Below, piece after piece: positions 51,812-60,339 of a stretch of DNA of 64,000 nucleotides (position 1 is its first letter; the number at the start of each line of letters is the position of its first letter). Source of the DNA: Blastococcus sp. CT_GayMR20 (GTDB lineage: Bacteria > Actinomycetota > Actinomycetes > Mycobacteriales > Geodermatophilaceae); assembly GCF_004570345.1 (NCBI RefSeq), contig NZ_SPQM01000002.1, positions 53,156 through 117,155 on the forward strand. The letters are read 5' to 3'. Made by a program: the position numbers and the translations under genes. The notes under the pieces were generated by a model. The model did no database searches, was not told the DNA's origin, and was given only the letters and a program-made list of their open reading frames with translations.

Positions 51812-52912
51812 TTACGGGGCTCCGCCTGGGCCTTCGGTCGTCTCGCGGGCAGTTCGTCCGGTCGCGGCGGGCCGAGCGAGGGCCTGCCGGACAGCGGGGA
51901 GGACCTCGGTGGCCAGCAGCTCGATCGACTGCGCCGTGGCGGCGAAGGGCAGGCCACCGAGGCCGATCTGGGCGAGGAAGCGGTCGTGGCCGAGGAGTTC
52001 GTGCTCCCAGAGGATCTTGTCCACGATCTCGGCCGGGCTGCCGGCGAACAGCGCGCCGCGCGGTCCGGCCCACTCCTCGAACGCCTCCCGCGGCAACGCG
52101 TGCCCGCGGGCGCTGGGCATGTTGTCGCTGATGTAGCTGGAGTAGTACGGGTAGAAGGTCTCCCGCGCCCCTTGGGAGGTCGGCTCGGCGTAGAAGTGAC
52201 TGGTCACGCCGATGCGGGTGCTGCCCGGGTCGACGCCGTGCTGGGTGGCTGTGCGCCGGTAGAGCTCGGCGAGCGGTGCGAACCGGGCCGGCGCGCCGAG
52301 GATGGCCAGGTACAGCGGCAGACCGTGGCGGCCGGTCCGGACGACGCTGGCCGGCGTCCCGCCGACGGCGACCCACACGGGCAGCTGCTTCTGGACCGGC
52401 CGCGGGTAGACCCCGGCGTCCTGCAGCGGAGGGCGGTGCCGCCCGGACCAGGTCGCTTTCTCGTGCCGGTTGAGCTGCAGGAGCAGTTCGAGCTTCTCGT
52501 CGAACAGGGAGTCGTAGTCGGCGAGGTCGTGGCCGAACAGCGGGAAGGACTCGGTGTAGGCGCCGCGGCCGGCGGCGATCTCGGCGCGGCCGCCGGAGAG
52601 GAGGTCGAGGGCGGTGAAGTCCTCGAACACCTTCACCGGATCGGCCGTGGACAGCACGGTGACGGTGCTCGTGAGTCGGATGTGTGACGTGGCCTGCGCG
52701 ATCGCGGCGAGCACGACGGGCGGTGAGGCGATGGCGAAGTCGGGGCGGTGGTGCTCCCCGACACCGAACACGTCGAGCCCTGCCTGGTCGGCGAGGACGG
52801 CGAGGTCGATGAACTCGCGCAGCCGCACGGCCGGGTCCAGCGGGCGGCCGGTGGCGGGATCGGCGGTGATCTCGCCGAAGGTGAACAACCCGATCTCGAA
52901 AGGCGACGTCAT
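51812..52912 (-). CDS. Luciferase-like flavin-dependent oxidoreductase
   Basis: A 366-residue LLM protein: FEIGLFTFGEITADPATGRP at the N-terminus, FGVGEHHRPDFAIASPPVVLAAIAQATSHIRLTSTVTVLSTADPVKVFEDFTALDLLSGGRAEIAAGRGAYTES-type core (residues about 49-120), and VAVGGTPASVVRTG. It is not a close copy of the LLM at 47602. It is the last gene of a minus-strand operon with a QorB-like reductase and a dioxygenase-family protein. FMN- or F420-dependence cannot be distinguished here. Confidence 0.88.
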   Translation of the reverse strand: MTSPFEIGLFTFGEITADPATGRPLDPAVRLREFIDLAVLADQAGLDVFGVGEHHRPDFAIASPPVVLAAIAQATSHIRLTSTVTVLSTADPVKVFEDFTALDLLSGGRAEIAAGRGAYTESFPLFGHDLADYDSLFDEKLELLLQLNRHEKATWSGRHRPPLQDAGVYPRPVQKQLPVWVAVGGTPASVVRTGRHGLPLYLAILGAPARFAPLAELYRRTATQHGVDPGSTRIGVTSHFYAEPTSQGARETFYPYYSSYISDNMPSARGHALPREAFEEWAGPRGALFAGSPAEIVDKILWEHELLGHDRFLAQIGLGGLPFAATAQSIELLATEVLPAVRQALARPAATGRTARETTEGPGGAP

Positions 52913-52972
52913 GGGAGCTCCGTGGCGGACGGGCTCCAGGGCTCCGGTATCGGAACCCTGGAGCGGGCGGGA

Positions 52973-53836
52973 TCAGGCGCGCAGGCGGGCGACGGCCGCC
53001 GTGACGGCGTCGGTCAGCGAGGTCGGAGCGCGGCCAATGAGCTTGTCCAAGTCGTTGCCCTCGACGTAGAGCTCGCCGTCGGCCGCACCGCGGTCGCCGT
53101 CGGCGTAGACCGCGGCGACCGGCTCGGGCAGGCCGGCGTCGACCAGGATGCGGGTGTACTGCTCGACCGGCACGTCGGTGTAGGTCACGTCCTGCCCGGT
53201 GGCCGCGGACACCGCCGCCGCGAGCTCGGGCATGGCAAACGGCTCGCCGCCGAGCTCGTACACCGCGCCCTCGTGCCCGTCGGTGGTGAGCACGGCGGCG
53301 GCGGCCTCGGCGTAGTCGGCACGGGTGGCGGCGCTGACCTGGCCGGTGCCGGCGGAGCCGACGATGCCGTGCTGCAGGTAGGTGGGCAGCTGGTCGGTGT
53401 AGTTGTCGGTGTACCAGCCGTTGCGCAGCAGCACGTGCGGCACGCCGGACTCGGCGAGGGCCTGCTCGGTGCCGCGGTGCTCGTCCGCGAGCAGCAGGGT
53501 CGAGGTGTCGGCGCGGGTGAGGCTGGTGTAGGCGATCAGGCCCACGCCGGTGTCCTTCGCGGCGGTGATCGCGTTGCGGTGCTGCGGCAGGCGCTGGCCG
53601 ACCTCGCTGCTGCTGACCAGCAGCACCTGCTTCGCTCCGGCGAATGCGGCGCGGAGCGAGGCCGGGTCGGTGTAGTCGGCGCGCCGGACGGTGACGCCGC
53701 GCTGCTGGAGGTCGGTGAGGGTGTCGATGCGGCGACCGGTGGCGACGATCTGCTCGGCGGGGACGCCGCGGGCCAGCAGGCCCTCCACGGCCAGGCGGCC
53801 GAGGTGGCCGGTGGCGCCGGTGACGATGATGGACAT
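52973..53836 (-). CDS. NmrA-type NAD(P)H oxidoreductase (QorB-like)
   Basis: A 287-residue extended-SDR protein: dinucleotide motif VTGATGHLGRLAVEGLLARG at residues 5-24, VRRADYTDPASLRAAFAGAKQVLLVSSSEVG, RNGWYTDNY, and YELGGEPFAMPELAAAVS. This matches quinone oxidoreductase 2 (QorB)/NmrA-like proteins. It may reduce a quinone or ketone formed by the neighbouring oxygenases, or act as a redox sensor. Upstream and downstream genes on the same strand are 79 and 60 bases away. Confidence 0.88.
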   Translation of the reverse strand: MSIIVTGATGHLGRLAVEGLLARGVPAEQIVATGRRIDTLTDLQQRGVTVRRADYTDPASLRAAFAGAKQVLLVSSSEVGQRLPQHRNAITAAKDTGVGLIAYTSLTRADTSTLLLADEHRGTEQALAESGVPHVLLRNGWYTDNYTDQLPTYLQHGIVGSAGTGQVSAATRADYAEAAAAVLTTDGHEGAVYELGGEPFAMPELAAAVSAATGQDVTYTDVPVEQYTRILVDAGLPEPVAAVYADGDRGAADGELYVEGNDLDKLIGRAPTSLTDAVTAAVARLRA

Positions 53837-53915
53837 GGGGTGTGCTCCTTCGGTGGGGGTGTGGGGCCGCCGTGGGACCTGCTGGGCGGCGGCGTGCTGG
53901 TGGAGTCCGGGCCGC

Positions 53916-54827
53916 TCACGCGGCCTGGAAGGAGCGCCGGGAGAAGCCGACGGAGTAGCCGTCGACGGTCGTCACCACCGGGGCGGTGGGATCGGTGGAG
54001 GCGCCCAGGGTGACGAACAGCGGGGTGAAGTGCTCCACCGTGGGGTGGGCGTAGGGCATGCCCGGCGCGGCGGTGCGGAAGCGGGCCAGCTCGTCGACCG
54101 CGCCGCGGGCCAGGGCGTCGGCCGCCCAGGTGTCGAAGTCGGCCGACCAGCCGGGCACCGTGTTCTCGGTGAACATCTCCCGGGTGAGGAACGGCAGGCC
54201 GTGGGTCATGTGGCCCGAGCCGACGACGAGCACGCCCTGTTCGCGCAGCGGGCGCAGCCGCTCGCCGAGGGAGAGGAGGGCGTCGGGGTCGTCGGTGGGC
54301 AGGCTCAGCTGCAGTACCGGGACGTCGGCACCGGGGTACATGATCTTCAGCGGTACCCAGGCGCCGTGGTCGAGGCCGCGCCGGGTGTGCTCGTGCACGT
54401 GCTCGGTGTCCGGCATCAGGCCGGTCACCTGACGGGCCAGGTCGCCGGCGTCGGGGGTGTCGTAGCGGAACGTGTAGTAGAGCGGGTAGAACCCGCCGAA
54501 GTCGTAGACGAGTTCGTCGGGCCGGGCGGCGCTGACCGACAGCGGCGCGGACTCCCAGTGCGCCGAGACGACCACGATCGCCTTCGGCTTGGGCAGGTCG
54601 CGGGCCCAGGTGTGCAGCGGGGAGAGCCACTGGTCGTCCTCGAAGGGCAGCGGTCCGCCGCCGTGGCTCAGGTAGAGGCTGGGCAGCGGCCCGTCTGCCG
54701 GCGTCCAGAGCCGGTGCGGCTGCTCGGCCTCGAGGGACTCGGCGCGGCGCAGGTGGACGGCGAAGGGGTGCGCGGCCGGGATCCGGGCGTCGGCGACGGC
54801 GGTCGTGGTGGGAACGGGCGCGCTCAT
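53916..54827 (-). CDS. Class III extradiol dioxygenase family (DODA type)
   Basis: A 303-residue protein. Metal ligands: His in LYLSHGGGPLPF (about residue 55), His in VVVSAHWESAPL, then GLDHGAWVPL and VVGSGHMTHGLP, and the YSVGFSRRSFQ end. It is the second dioxygenase-family protein of the element, distinct from the one at 27004. It heads the minus-strand operon with the QorB-like and LLM genes. Confidence 0.87.
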   Translation of the reverse strand: MSAPVPTTTAVADARIPAAHPFAVHLRRAESLEAEQPHRLWTPADGPLPSLYLSHGGGPLPFEDDQWLSPLHTWARDLPKPKAIVVVSAHWESAPLSVSAARPDELVYDFGGFYPLYYTFRYDTPDAGDLARQVTGLMPDTEHVHEHTRRGLDHGAWVPLKIMYPGADVPVLQLSLPTDDPDALLSLGERLRPLREQGVLVVGSGHMTHGLPFLTREMFTENTVPGWSADFDTWAADALARGAVDELARFRTAAPGMPYAHPTVEHFTPLFVTLGASTDPTAPVVTTVDGYSVGFSRRSFQAA

Positions 54828-55013
54828 GCGGGCTCCTCGGTGGCCGTGGCGGGTGGGTCGAGTTGGGGGTCAGGGGAGCGACCGGTGTGGAGCCATCGCA
54901 TGGTGCGGGCTTCCGGGCGGCCCTTGTGTCAGGCGCCGACGGGCTGGGGCGGCGAGGACCTGGCCGGCCCGCGCCGCCCCACCCGCTGTGGTGACCCCGT
55001 GAGGGGGCGGTCG

Positions 55014-55592
55014 TCAGGAGATGACCGCGAACCCGCCGGTCCAGGCGATCTTCTCGCCGGCAGCCAGGGTCAGCTGCAGGAAGCCGAGCGCCTCGAGCTC
55101 CCGGGCGCGACGCAGCGAGCCGGCGTCGATCGCGCGCAGGCCGCCGGCGGTGACGATCCCGGCCAGCAGCGACTTGGCGTCGGCGTCGTCCCCGGCGATC
55201 AGCACGGTCGTGGGCTGCTGCCCTCCGACGCTGCCGGAGGCCAGAGTGGCGGCGAAGGTGGTGTTGAACGCCTTGACCACGCGCGACTGCGGCAGTGCGC
55301 CAGCGATCTCGGCGGCGGCGGAGCCGTCGGCCGGGACGACCAGGGAGTCGAAGGTCGCGAAGTCCAGCGGGTTGGTGATGTCGACGACGACCTTGCCGGC
55401 CAACTGCTCGCCGCGCGTAGCAACGATGTCGGTGACCGCGCCGTAGGGGACGGCGAGGACGACGACGTCGCCGGTGACCGACTTCTCGGTGTCGTTCTCC
55501 CCGATCACCTCGAGCTGGTTGCCGCTCTTGCTGACGATGCCGGCGATGGCCTGTCCCATGTTGCCGGTACCGATGATGCTCACGCGTGCCAT
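55014..55592 (-). CDS. NADPH/F420-type reductase (NAD-binding, F420-dependent NADP oxidoreductase-like)
   Basis: A 192-residue Rossmann protein: start ATG 55592 behind GGAGG; MARVSIIGTGNMGQAIAG, VVVLAVPYGAV, VVDITNPLDF, VVKAFNTTFAATLASG and AIDAGSLRRARELEALGFLQL. This is the small F420:NADP oxidoreductase / YwnB-like reductase family common in actinobacteria. It is divergent from the MarR gene, and the intergenic region holds two perfect TTGT-N4-ACAA palindromes, so it is very likely repressed by MarR. Confidence 0.87.
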   Translation of the reverse strand: MARVSIIGTGNMGQAIAGIVSKSGNQLEVIGENDTEKSVTGDVVVLAVPYGAVTDIVATRGEQLAGKVVVDITNPLDFATFDSLVVPADGSAAAEIAGALPQSRVVKAFNTTFAATLASGSVGGQQPTTVLIAGDDADAKSLLAGIVTAGGLRAIDAGSLRRARELEALGFLQLTLAAGEKIAWTGGFAVIS

Positions 55593-55614
55593 AACGTCCT
55601 CCAGGGATGATTGG

Positions 55615-55661
55615 TTGTTGCTACAACGTTCGTGCTGGGTAGAGCGAACTTGTTGCGACAA
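55615..55661. promoter_or_regulatory. Two TTGT-N4-ACAA palindromes, putative MarR operators
   Basis: TTGTTGCTACAA (55615-55626) and TTGTTGCGACAA (55650-55661) are nearly identical dyads with centres 35 bp apart, in the 86-bp gap between the divergent reductase and marR genes. Confidence 0.7.
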
Positions 55662-55678
55662 CCATTCCGACCAACGAT

Positions 55679-56212
55679 GTGACCGTGGACACCCCGTGGC
55701 TCGACCGGCGCCAGCTGCGCTCCTGGATCCGTCTTCGTGGCGTGCTGGAGCTGCTGCCCGCCGTTCTCGACGCGCAGCTGCGCCGGGACGCCGACCTGAC
55801 CGAATTCGAGTATCACGTCCTGGCGATGCTCTCCGAGGCGCCCGGCCGGACCCTGCGGATGACGGAGCTGGCCCGGCAGACCAACGCCACGCTGCCCCGG
55901 CTCTCCCACGTGGTGAGCCGCCTGGAGGCCCGGGAACTCCTGGCGCGCTGCGCCTGTCCGGAGGACCGGCGGGCGACCAACGCACGCCTCACCGAGGCGG
56001 GATGGGCCAAGCTGCAGGAGGCGGCCCCCGGCCACGTGATCAACGTTCGGCAGCACGTCATCGACGCGCTCACCGACGAGCAGATCGACCAGCTCGCCAC
56101 CATCGGCGACGCGCTGCTCGCCCGGCTCGACCCCACCGGGTCGATGGCCGCGACCTACACCCGTTACGACCATCCCGAAGACGGGGTCGAGGGGCAGGCT
56201 GCCGCCGGCTGA
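55679..56212 (+). CDS. MarR-family transcriptional regulator
   Basis: A 177-residue protein from GTG 55679. The winged helix is clear: LTEFEYHVLAMLSEAPGRTLRMTELARQTNATLPRLSHVVSRLEARELLARCACPEDRRATNARLTEAGWAKL (residues about 38-115), with dimerisation helices at both ends. The C-terminal 20 residues are acidic and extended. It likely represses the divergent reductase gene and itself through the two palindromes between them; a phenolic or quinone inducer would be typical. Confidence 0.9.
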   Translation: MTVDTPWLDRRQLRSWIRLRGVLELLPAVLDAQLRRDADLTEFEYHVLAMLSEAPGRTLRMTELARQTNATLPRLSHVVSRLEARELLARCACPEDRRATNARLTEAGWAKLQEAAPGHVINVRQHVIDALTDEQIDQLATIGDALLARLDPTGSMAATYTRYDHPEDGVEGQAAAG

Positions 56213-56397
56213 CGGCTGGAGGGAGTCGAGCGCGAGGACGCGCGCGGTCATTTGCGGATCGTCTCCGCCGACCCGCACGTGCAGCCGGAGCTGGAGTTCA
56301 GCCATTCTCGATCATGCGGCCGAGGGCCGAAAGCACCTATCGTCTGCTCTCAAGCGCTTACTAAAGAACGGCACGAATGCTACCTTCAGAGGTAGTT

Positions 56398-56420
56398 GGG
56401 GCCCCGCTTCGCGGGGCCCC
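56398..56420 (+). terminator. Perfect 10-bp GC hairpin
   Basis: GGGGCCCCGC-TTC-GCGGGGCCCC. It lies between marR and the relaxase gene, and may be a terminator. A second small dyad (CTACC-TTCAGA-GGTAG) lies just upstream, so this region is also a candidate oriT. Confidence 0.6.
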
Positions 56421-56458
56421 GCCGGCGTTTCTAGGGGTGACTCATTGGTCATTGTCGG

Positions 56459-59400
56459 GTGGCGTTGAATATGCACGGCGGAATGAAGATCTATGCCGGC
56501 GCACCTGCGGCTGCCCGGCACTACGTGGAGGCCGACCGCGGCCGGGCGGATGACTACTACCTCTCCGAGGGCACCGGCCTCGCCCGCCGCTACACCGTCA
56601 CCGACGGTCGGGTGGCCGAGTTGGCGCCGCTGACCGGGGACACCTACGAGACCTGGGTGGCCGGCCGAGACTCGGAGACGGGCGAGCCGCGGGGGCAGCT
56701 GCGCGGCGACGAGCACGCCGTTCGGTTCGTCGAGGTGGTGGTCAACGGCCCGAAGACCTGGTCACTGGCCGCCGCGTTGCACCCGGACATCGCCCTCGCG
56801 TACGAGGCGGCTCAGGACCGCGCCGCCGGGCAGATCATCGGCTGGCTCTCGCAGCACGCCACCACCCGCGTGGGACCGCGGGGCGGGCAGGTGCAGGTAG
56901 CGCTGGAGGTGCTGGAGGCGGCGACGGTGCGGCACTACACCTCCCGGGCGAACGATCCCCACTGGCATCTGCACCTGCAGCTGCTGTCCCGGGTGTTCGC
57001 CGCCGGGAAATGGCGCGGGCTGCACACCGTTGGGGTCCGCGACTTCCTGGGCGCGATCAACGGGATCGGGCACGCCGCGATGGCGTGTGACCCGGAATTG
57101 AACGCCGCCTTCGCCCGGAACGGCTACCGAAAGGACGGTACTGGAGAAATACTGGAGCTTGTCGAGTACACGGGGCCGTTCAGCGCGCGGCACGCGCAGA
57201 TCGCCCGGAATGTGGACCGCTACGAACGGGAATGGACCGCAGCACATCCTGGTGAATCCCCCGGCCCTGCGTTGCGGCGGGCCTGGGATGCCCGGGCGTG
57301 GGCGGACGGCCGCCCGGACAAGGTTACTGCCCAGCCTGGGGTCGGGTTGGAGGAACGCTGGCGGGCCGAGCTGTCCGCCCTCGGCTACCGCGACCCGGGC
57401 AGGCCGGTCGACCTGGCTCCCACCCCGGTCGGGGCCCTCGATCGAGAACAGCTGGTGCAGCGCGCGCTGGCCCGGCTCGCGGCCGGGCGGTCGGCGTGGA
57501 ACGCCGCCGACGTCCGCGGTGAGGCCGAGCGGCTGATCGCCGCGGGCGGGGTCGTCGCCGACGCCGGGGTGCGCATCGAGCTGGCCGAAGACCTCACCGC
57601 CCGCGCCCTGCAGCGCTGCCTGCCCTTGCTGGACCGCGACGGGGTGCCCGAGCACATCCGCGCCTGGACCTCGCAGACGGTGCTCGACGTCGAAGCGGAC
57701 CTGACCACCCGGCTCGCCGCGCGTGCCGTATCGGACACCGACCTGGTACTCCCGGTCGAGCGCGCGGCCGCCGCCGGCCGGCTGGATGCCGGCCAAGCCG
57801 CGGCGGTCGCCTCGCTCGCCGGCGACCGGCCCCTGGTGGTGGTCGAGGGCGCCGCCGGGGCGGGCAAGACCACCACGCTGGCCGCCACCCGCGACCTGCT
57901 CGAGGCGCGGGGCCGCCGGCTGGTGGTGGTGACCCCCACACGGAAGGCGGCCAAGGTGGCCGCCGGCGAGCTGGGGACGGCCGCCGGATCGGCCGCGTCC
58001 CTGGCCTTCGGGCACGGCTGGCGCTGGAACGACGAGGGGCGTTGGACCCGGCTCGCCGTCGGCGAGGACGATCCGGCGACCGGCCGGGTCTACGCCGGGC
58101 CGAGCGAGGCCGCGCGGCTGCGGTCCGGCGATCTGCTGCTGGTGGATGAGGCCGGCATGGTCGATCAGGACACCGCCCGCGCCCTGCTGACTGTCGCCGA
58201 CGAGTGCCAGGTCCGGGTGGCGCTGCTCGGCGACCGGCACCAGCTGTCCGCGGTCGGCCGCGGCGGCGTCCTGGACCTCGCCGCCGACGCAGTCGACCCT
58301 GCGGCGCACCTGACCCTCGACGGGGTGCACCGCTTCACCCGAACCGAACAGGAGGGCCGCACAACACCCGACACCGGCTACGCCGAGCTGACCCTGGCCA
58401 TGCGCACCGGCGAGGACCCCGGCACCGTCTTCGACGCCCTCCTCGCCCGCGGCGAGATCAAGCTGCACCCCGACGCCGCCGCGCGGCAGGACACGCTGGC
58501 CACCGCCGCCGCCGCCTCGTCATATGCCGCAGGCCGCCGGGTGGCCGTGGTGGTGGACACCCGCGACCAGGCCGCCGAACTCAACAACGCCATCCGCGAA
58601 CGGCTGGTCACCGCCGGCCGGGTCGATGACCGGACGCTGGCCGTCACCGGCGCCGGCGAGCGGATCGGCGCCGGGGACCGGATCGCCACCCGCCGCAACG
58701 ACCGCCACCTCGACGTCGCCAATCGCGACGTCTGGGTCGTCACCGCGGTCGGCCGCCGCGGCGGGCTGCTCGTCACCCCTGCCGTCACCCCCACCGGGAC
58801 CGTCCCCGGGAACGGGTCCGGCGGTGTCACCCCGGCCGGCCCAGGGATCCGGGTACTGCCCGCGGACTACGTCACCGAACACGTCGAGCTCGCCTACGCC
58901 ACCACCGCGTACGGCGTGCAGGGCGACACTGTTACGGCGTCGCACGTGGTGATAGGTGAGCAGACCGGCGCCTCCTCCTGCTACGTCGGGATGACCCGCG
59001 GCCGAACCGCGAACACCGCCCACCTCGTCGCCACCGACGCCGACGAGGCGCGGGAGCAGTGGGTCGCCGTGTTCGCCCGGGATCGGGCCGACCTCGGCCC
59101 CGCCCACGCCGCCGGGCTCGCCGCCCGGGAGGTCGCCCGCTACGCGCCATCCCGGCCGCTGGATCAGGCGGTTGCCGACCTGCACGTGGCGTGGACGGCA
59201 GAGCAGCGCTGCCTCGACCGGCTCGCCCTCGCCACGTCGCGCCGCGACCTCTTCCGCTCGATAGCCGCGCTCGAGGTCGACCGCGCCGACCGGCTCACCG
59301 CCCTGGAGGTCACCTCGGAGCAGACGGCCACCGCGGTCGCCCATGCCCAGCAGCGTGCCGACGACAGCGCCGCCGCCATCGCGGTCCAGGCCGCTCGCCT

Positions 59401-60112
59401 CCGAAACAGGCTGCTCACCGCCTGGGACGTCCAGCGCGAGGAAGCTCGGGAAGCCGCGCAGGCCGTGCTCAATGGCCCGGGCCGTCTCGGGTTCCGGCGG
59501 GCGGCCGTCGCCCGTGCCGCCGAGCAGCTCGCCGACTGGGCCGACACCTGGCAGCCCTACTTCCCGGCGATGCCCACCGACCCCCGTGGGCTCGCCACCC
59601 TCGCCGTCTCGGCCGACGACCGCGCGCGCTTGCGGGCCGCATTCGACGACCACGCCCGGCGCCACGCCGAGTCGGCCCGCCCCGAGCACAGGCGGCTAAC
59701 CGCCGAAGTCGATCTCGCCCAGACGGCTCACGGCCGCGCCCGGAGGGAGCTGGTGCAGGCCCGCCGACAGCGCGACGACCGGCGTGCACGCCTCGACGCG
59801 ATCGGCCATCCCTTCGACCCGGACGCGCACGTGGCCGACGCCGAGCGGGACGTCGCCGCCACCGAGCAACAGCTCGCCGTCGTCCGGACACGCGTCGCGC
59901 AGCTGCGGGCCGAGCCGGCCCTGCACAGCCAGCCGGCGGATCTCCTCACCCGGGAGCGCGCGCGCTGGCGTGCCCGGCACGACGCCGAAGACCATCGAGC
60001 CCGGACGGACAATCCACATATCCGATCTGGACTTGGCACCCCACCACCGGACCTCAAGCCGATCTCACTCCTCGCGCCGCACCCCGACACCGGCCCGGGT
60101 GTCGGGCGGTGA
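56459..60112 (+). CDS. MobF-type relaxase-helicase (TrwC/TraA-like)
   Basis: A 1217-residue protein; GTG 56459 or ATG 56471 are possible starts. The N-terminal relaxase domain has catalytic tyrosines in DDYYLSEGTGLARRY (about residues 31-46) and the metal histidine triad in PHWHLHLQ (about 167-173). A superfamily 1 helicase follows: Walker A EGAAGAGKTTT (about residue 463), Walker B LLLVDEAGMV, and YGVQGDTVTASHVV. The last about 300 residues are a charged coiled-coil region. It nicks oriT and unwinds the transferred strand in the cell. No coupling protein or type IV secretion gene accompanies it. Confidence 0.92.
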   Translation: MALNMHGGMKIYAGAPAAARHYVEADRGRADDYYLSEGTGLARRYTVTDGRVAELAPLTGDTYETWVAGRDSETGEPRGQLRGDEHAVRFVEVVVNGPKTWSLAAALHPDIALAYEAAQDRAAGQIIGWLSQHATTRVGPRGGQVQVALEVLEAATVRHYTSRANDPHWHLHLQLLSRVFAAGKWRGLHTVGVRDFLGAINGIGHAAMACDPELNAAFARNGYRKDGTGEILELVEYTGPFSARHAQIARNVDRYEREWTAAHPGESPGPALRRAWDARAWADGRPDKVTAQPGVGLEERWRAELSALGYRDPGRPVDLAPTPVGALDREQLVQRALARLAAGRSAWNAADVRGEAERLIAAGGVVADAGVRIELAEDLTARALQRCLPLLDRDGVPEHIRAWTSQTVLDVEADLTTRLAARAVSDTDLVLPVERAAAAGRLDAGQAAAVASLAGDRPLVVVEGAAGAGKTTTLAATRDLLEARGRRLVVVTPTRKAAKVAAGELGTAAGSAASLAFGHGWRWNDEGRWTRLAVGEDDPATGRVYAGPSEAARLRSGDLLLVDEAGMVDQDTARALLTVADECQVRVALLGDRHQLSAVGRGGVLDLAADAVDPAAHLTLDGVHRFTRTEQEGRTTPDTGYAELTLAMRTGEDPGTVFDALLARGEIKLHPDAAARQDTLATAAAASSYAAGRRVAVVVDTRDQAAELNNAIRERLVTAGRVDDRTLAVTGAGERIGAGDRIATRRNDRHLDVANRDVWVVTAVGRRGGLLVTPAVTPTGTVPGNGSGGVTPAGPGIRVLPADYVTEHVELAYATTAYGVQGDTVTASHVVIGEQTGASSCYVGMTRGRTANTAHLVATDADEAREQWVAVFARDRADLGPAHAAGLAAREVARYAPSRPLDQAVADLHVAWTAEQRCLDRLALATSRRDLFRSIAALEVDRADRLTALEVTSEQTATAVAHAQQRADDSAAAIAVQAARLRNRLLTAWDVQREEAREAAQAVLNGPGRLGFRRAAVARAAEQLADWADTWQPYFPAMPTDPRGLATLAVSADDRARLRAAFDDHARRHAESARPEHRRLTAEVDLAQTAHGRARRELVQARRQRDDRRARLDAIGHPFDPDAHVADAERDVAATEQQLAVVRTRVAQLRAEPALHSQPADLLTRERARWRARHDAEDHRARTDNPHIRSGLGTPPPDLKPISLLAPHPDTGPGVGR

Positions 60113-60304
60113 ACCTCGGCCACCCCCGGGAATCGACCTCGCTGCAAGGGGTGCGAGCGGATGTGCGTGCCCCGCCGGGCAAGCGCGGCAGGAGGCGAGC
60201 CCGGACACGTGCGGGAGATCGGGCGGCGAGGACTCGCATTGCCCGATGTGAGGCCCCTTCCGGCAGCAAGCCCTCCTGTCTGTAGTCGATACCCACAGTC
60301 CCCA

Positions 60305-60339
60305 TTGACGCAGGGATATCTTGTGGGCACTGTCCTCGC
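60305..60339 (+). promoter_or_regulatory. Possible integrase promoter with an embedded arm-like motif
   Basis: TTGACG at 60305-60310 and CACTGT 17 bases later could form a -35/-10 pair just before the integrase ATG (60340). Between them TGTGGGCA (60322-60329) differs from the arm repeat TGTGGGCG by one base, so integrase may affect its own transcription. Confidence 0.4.
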
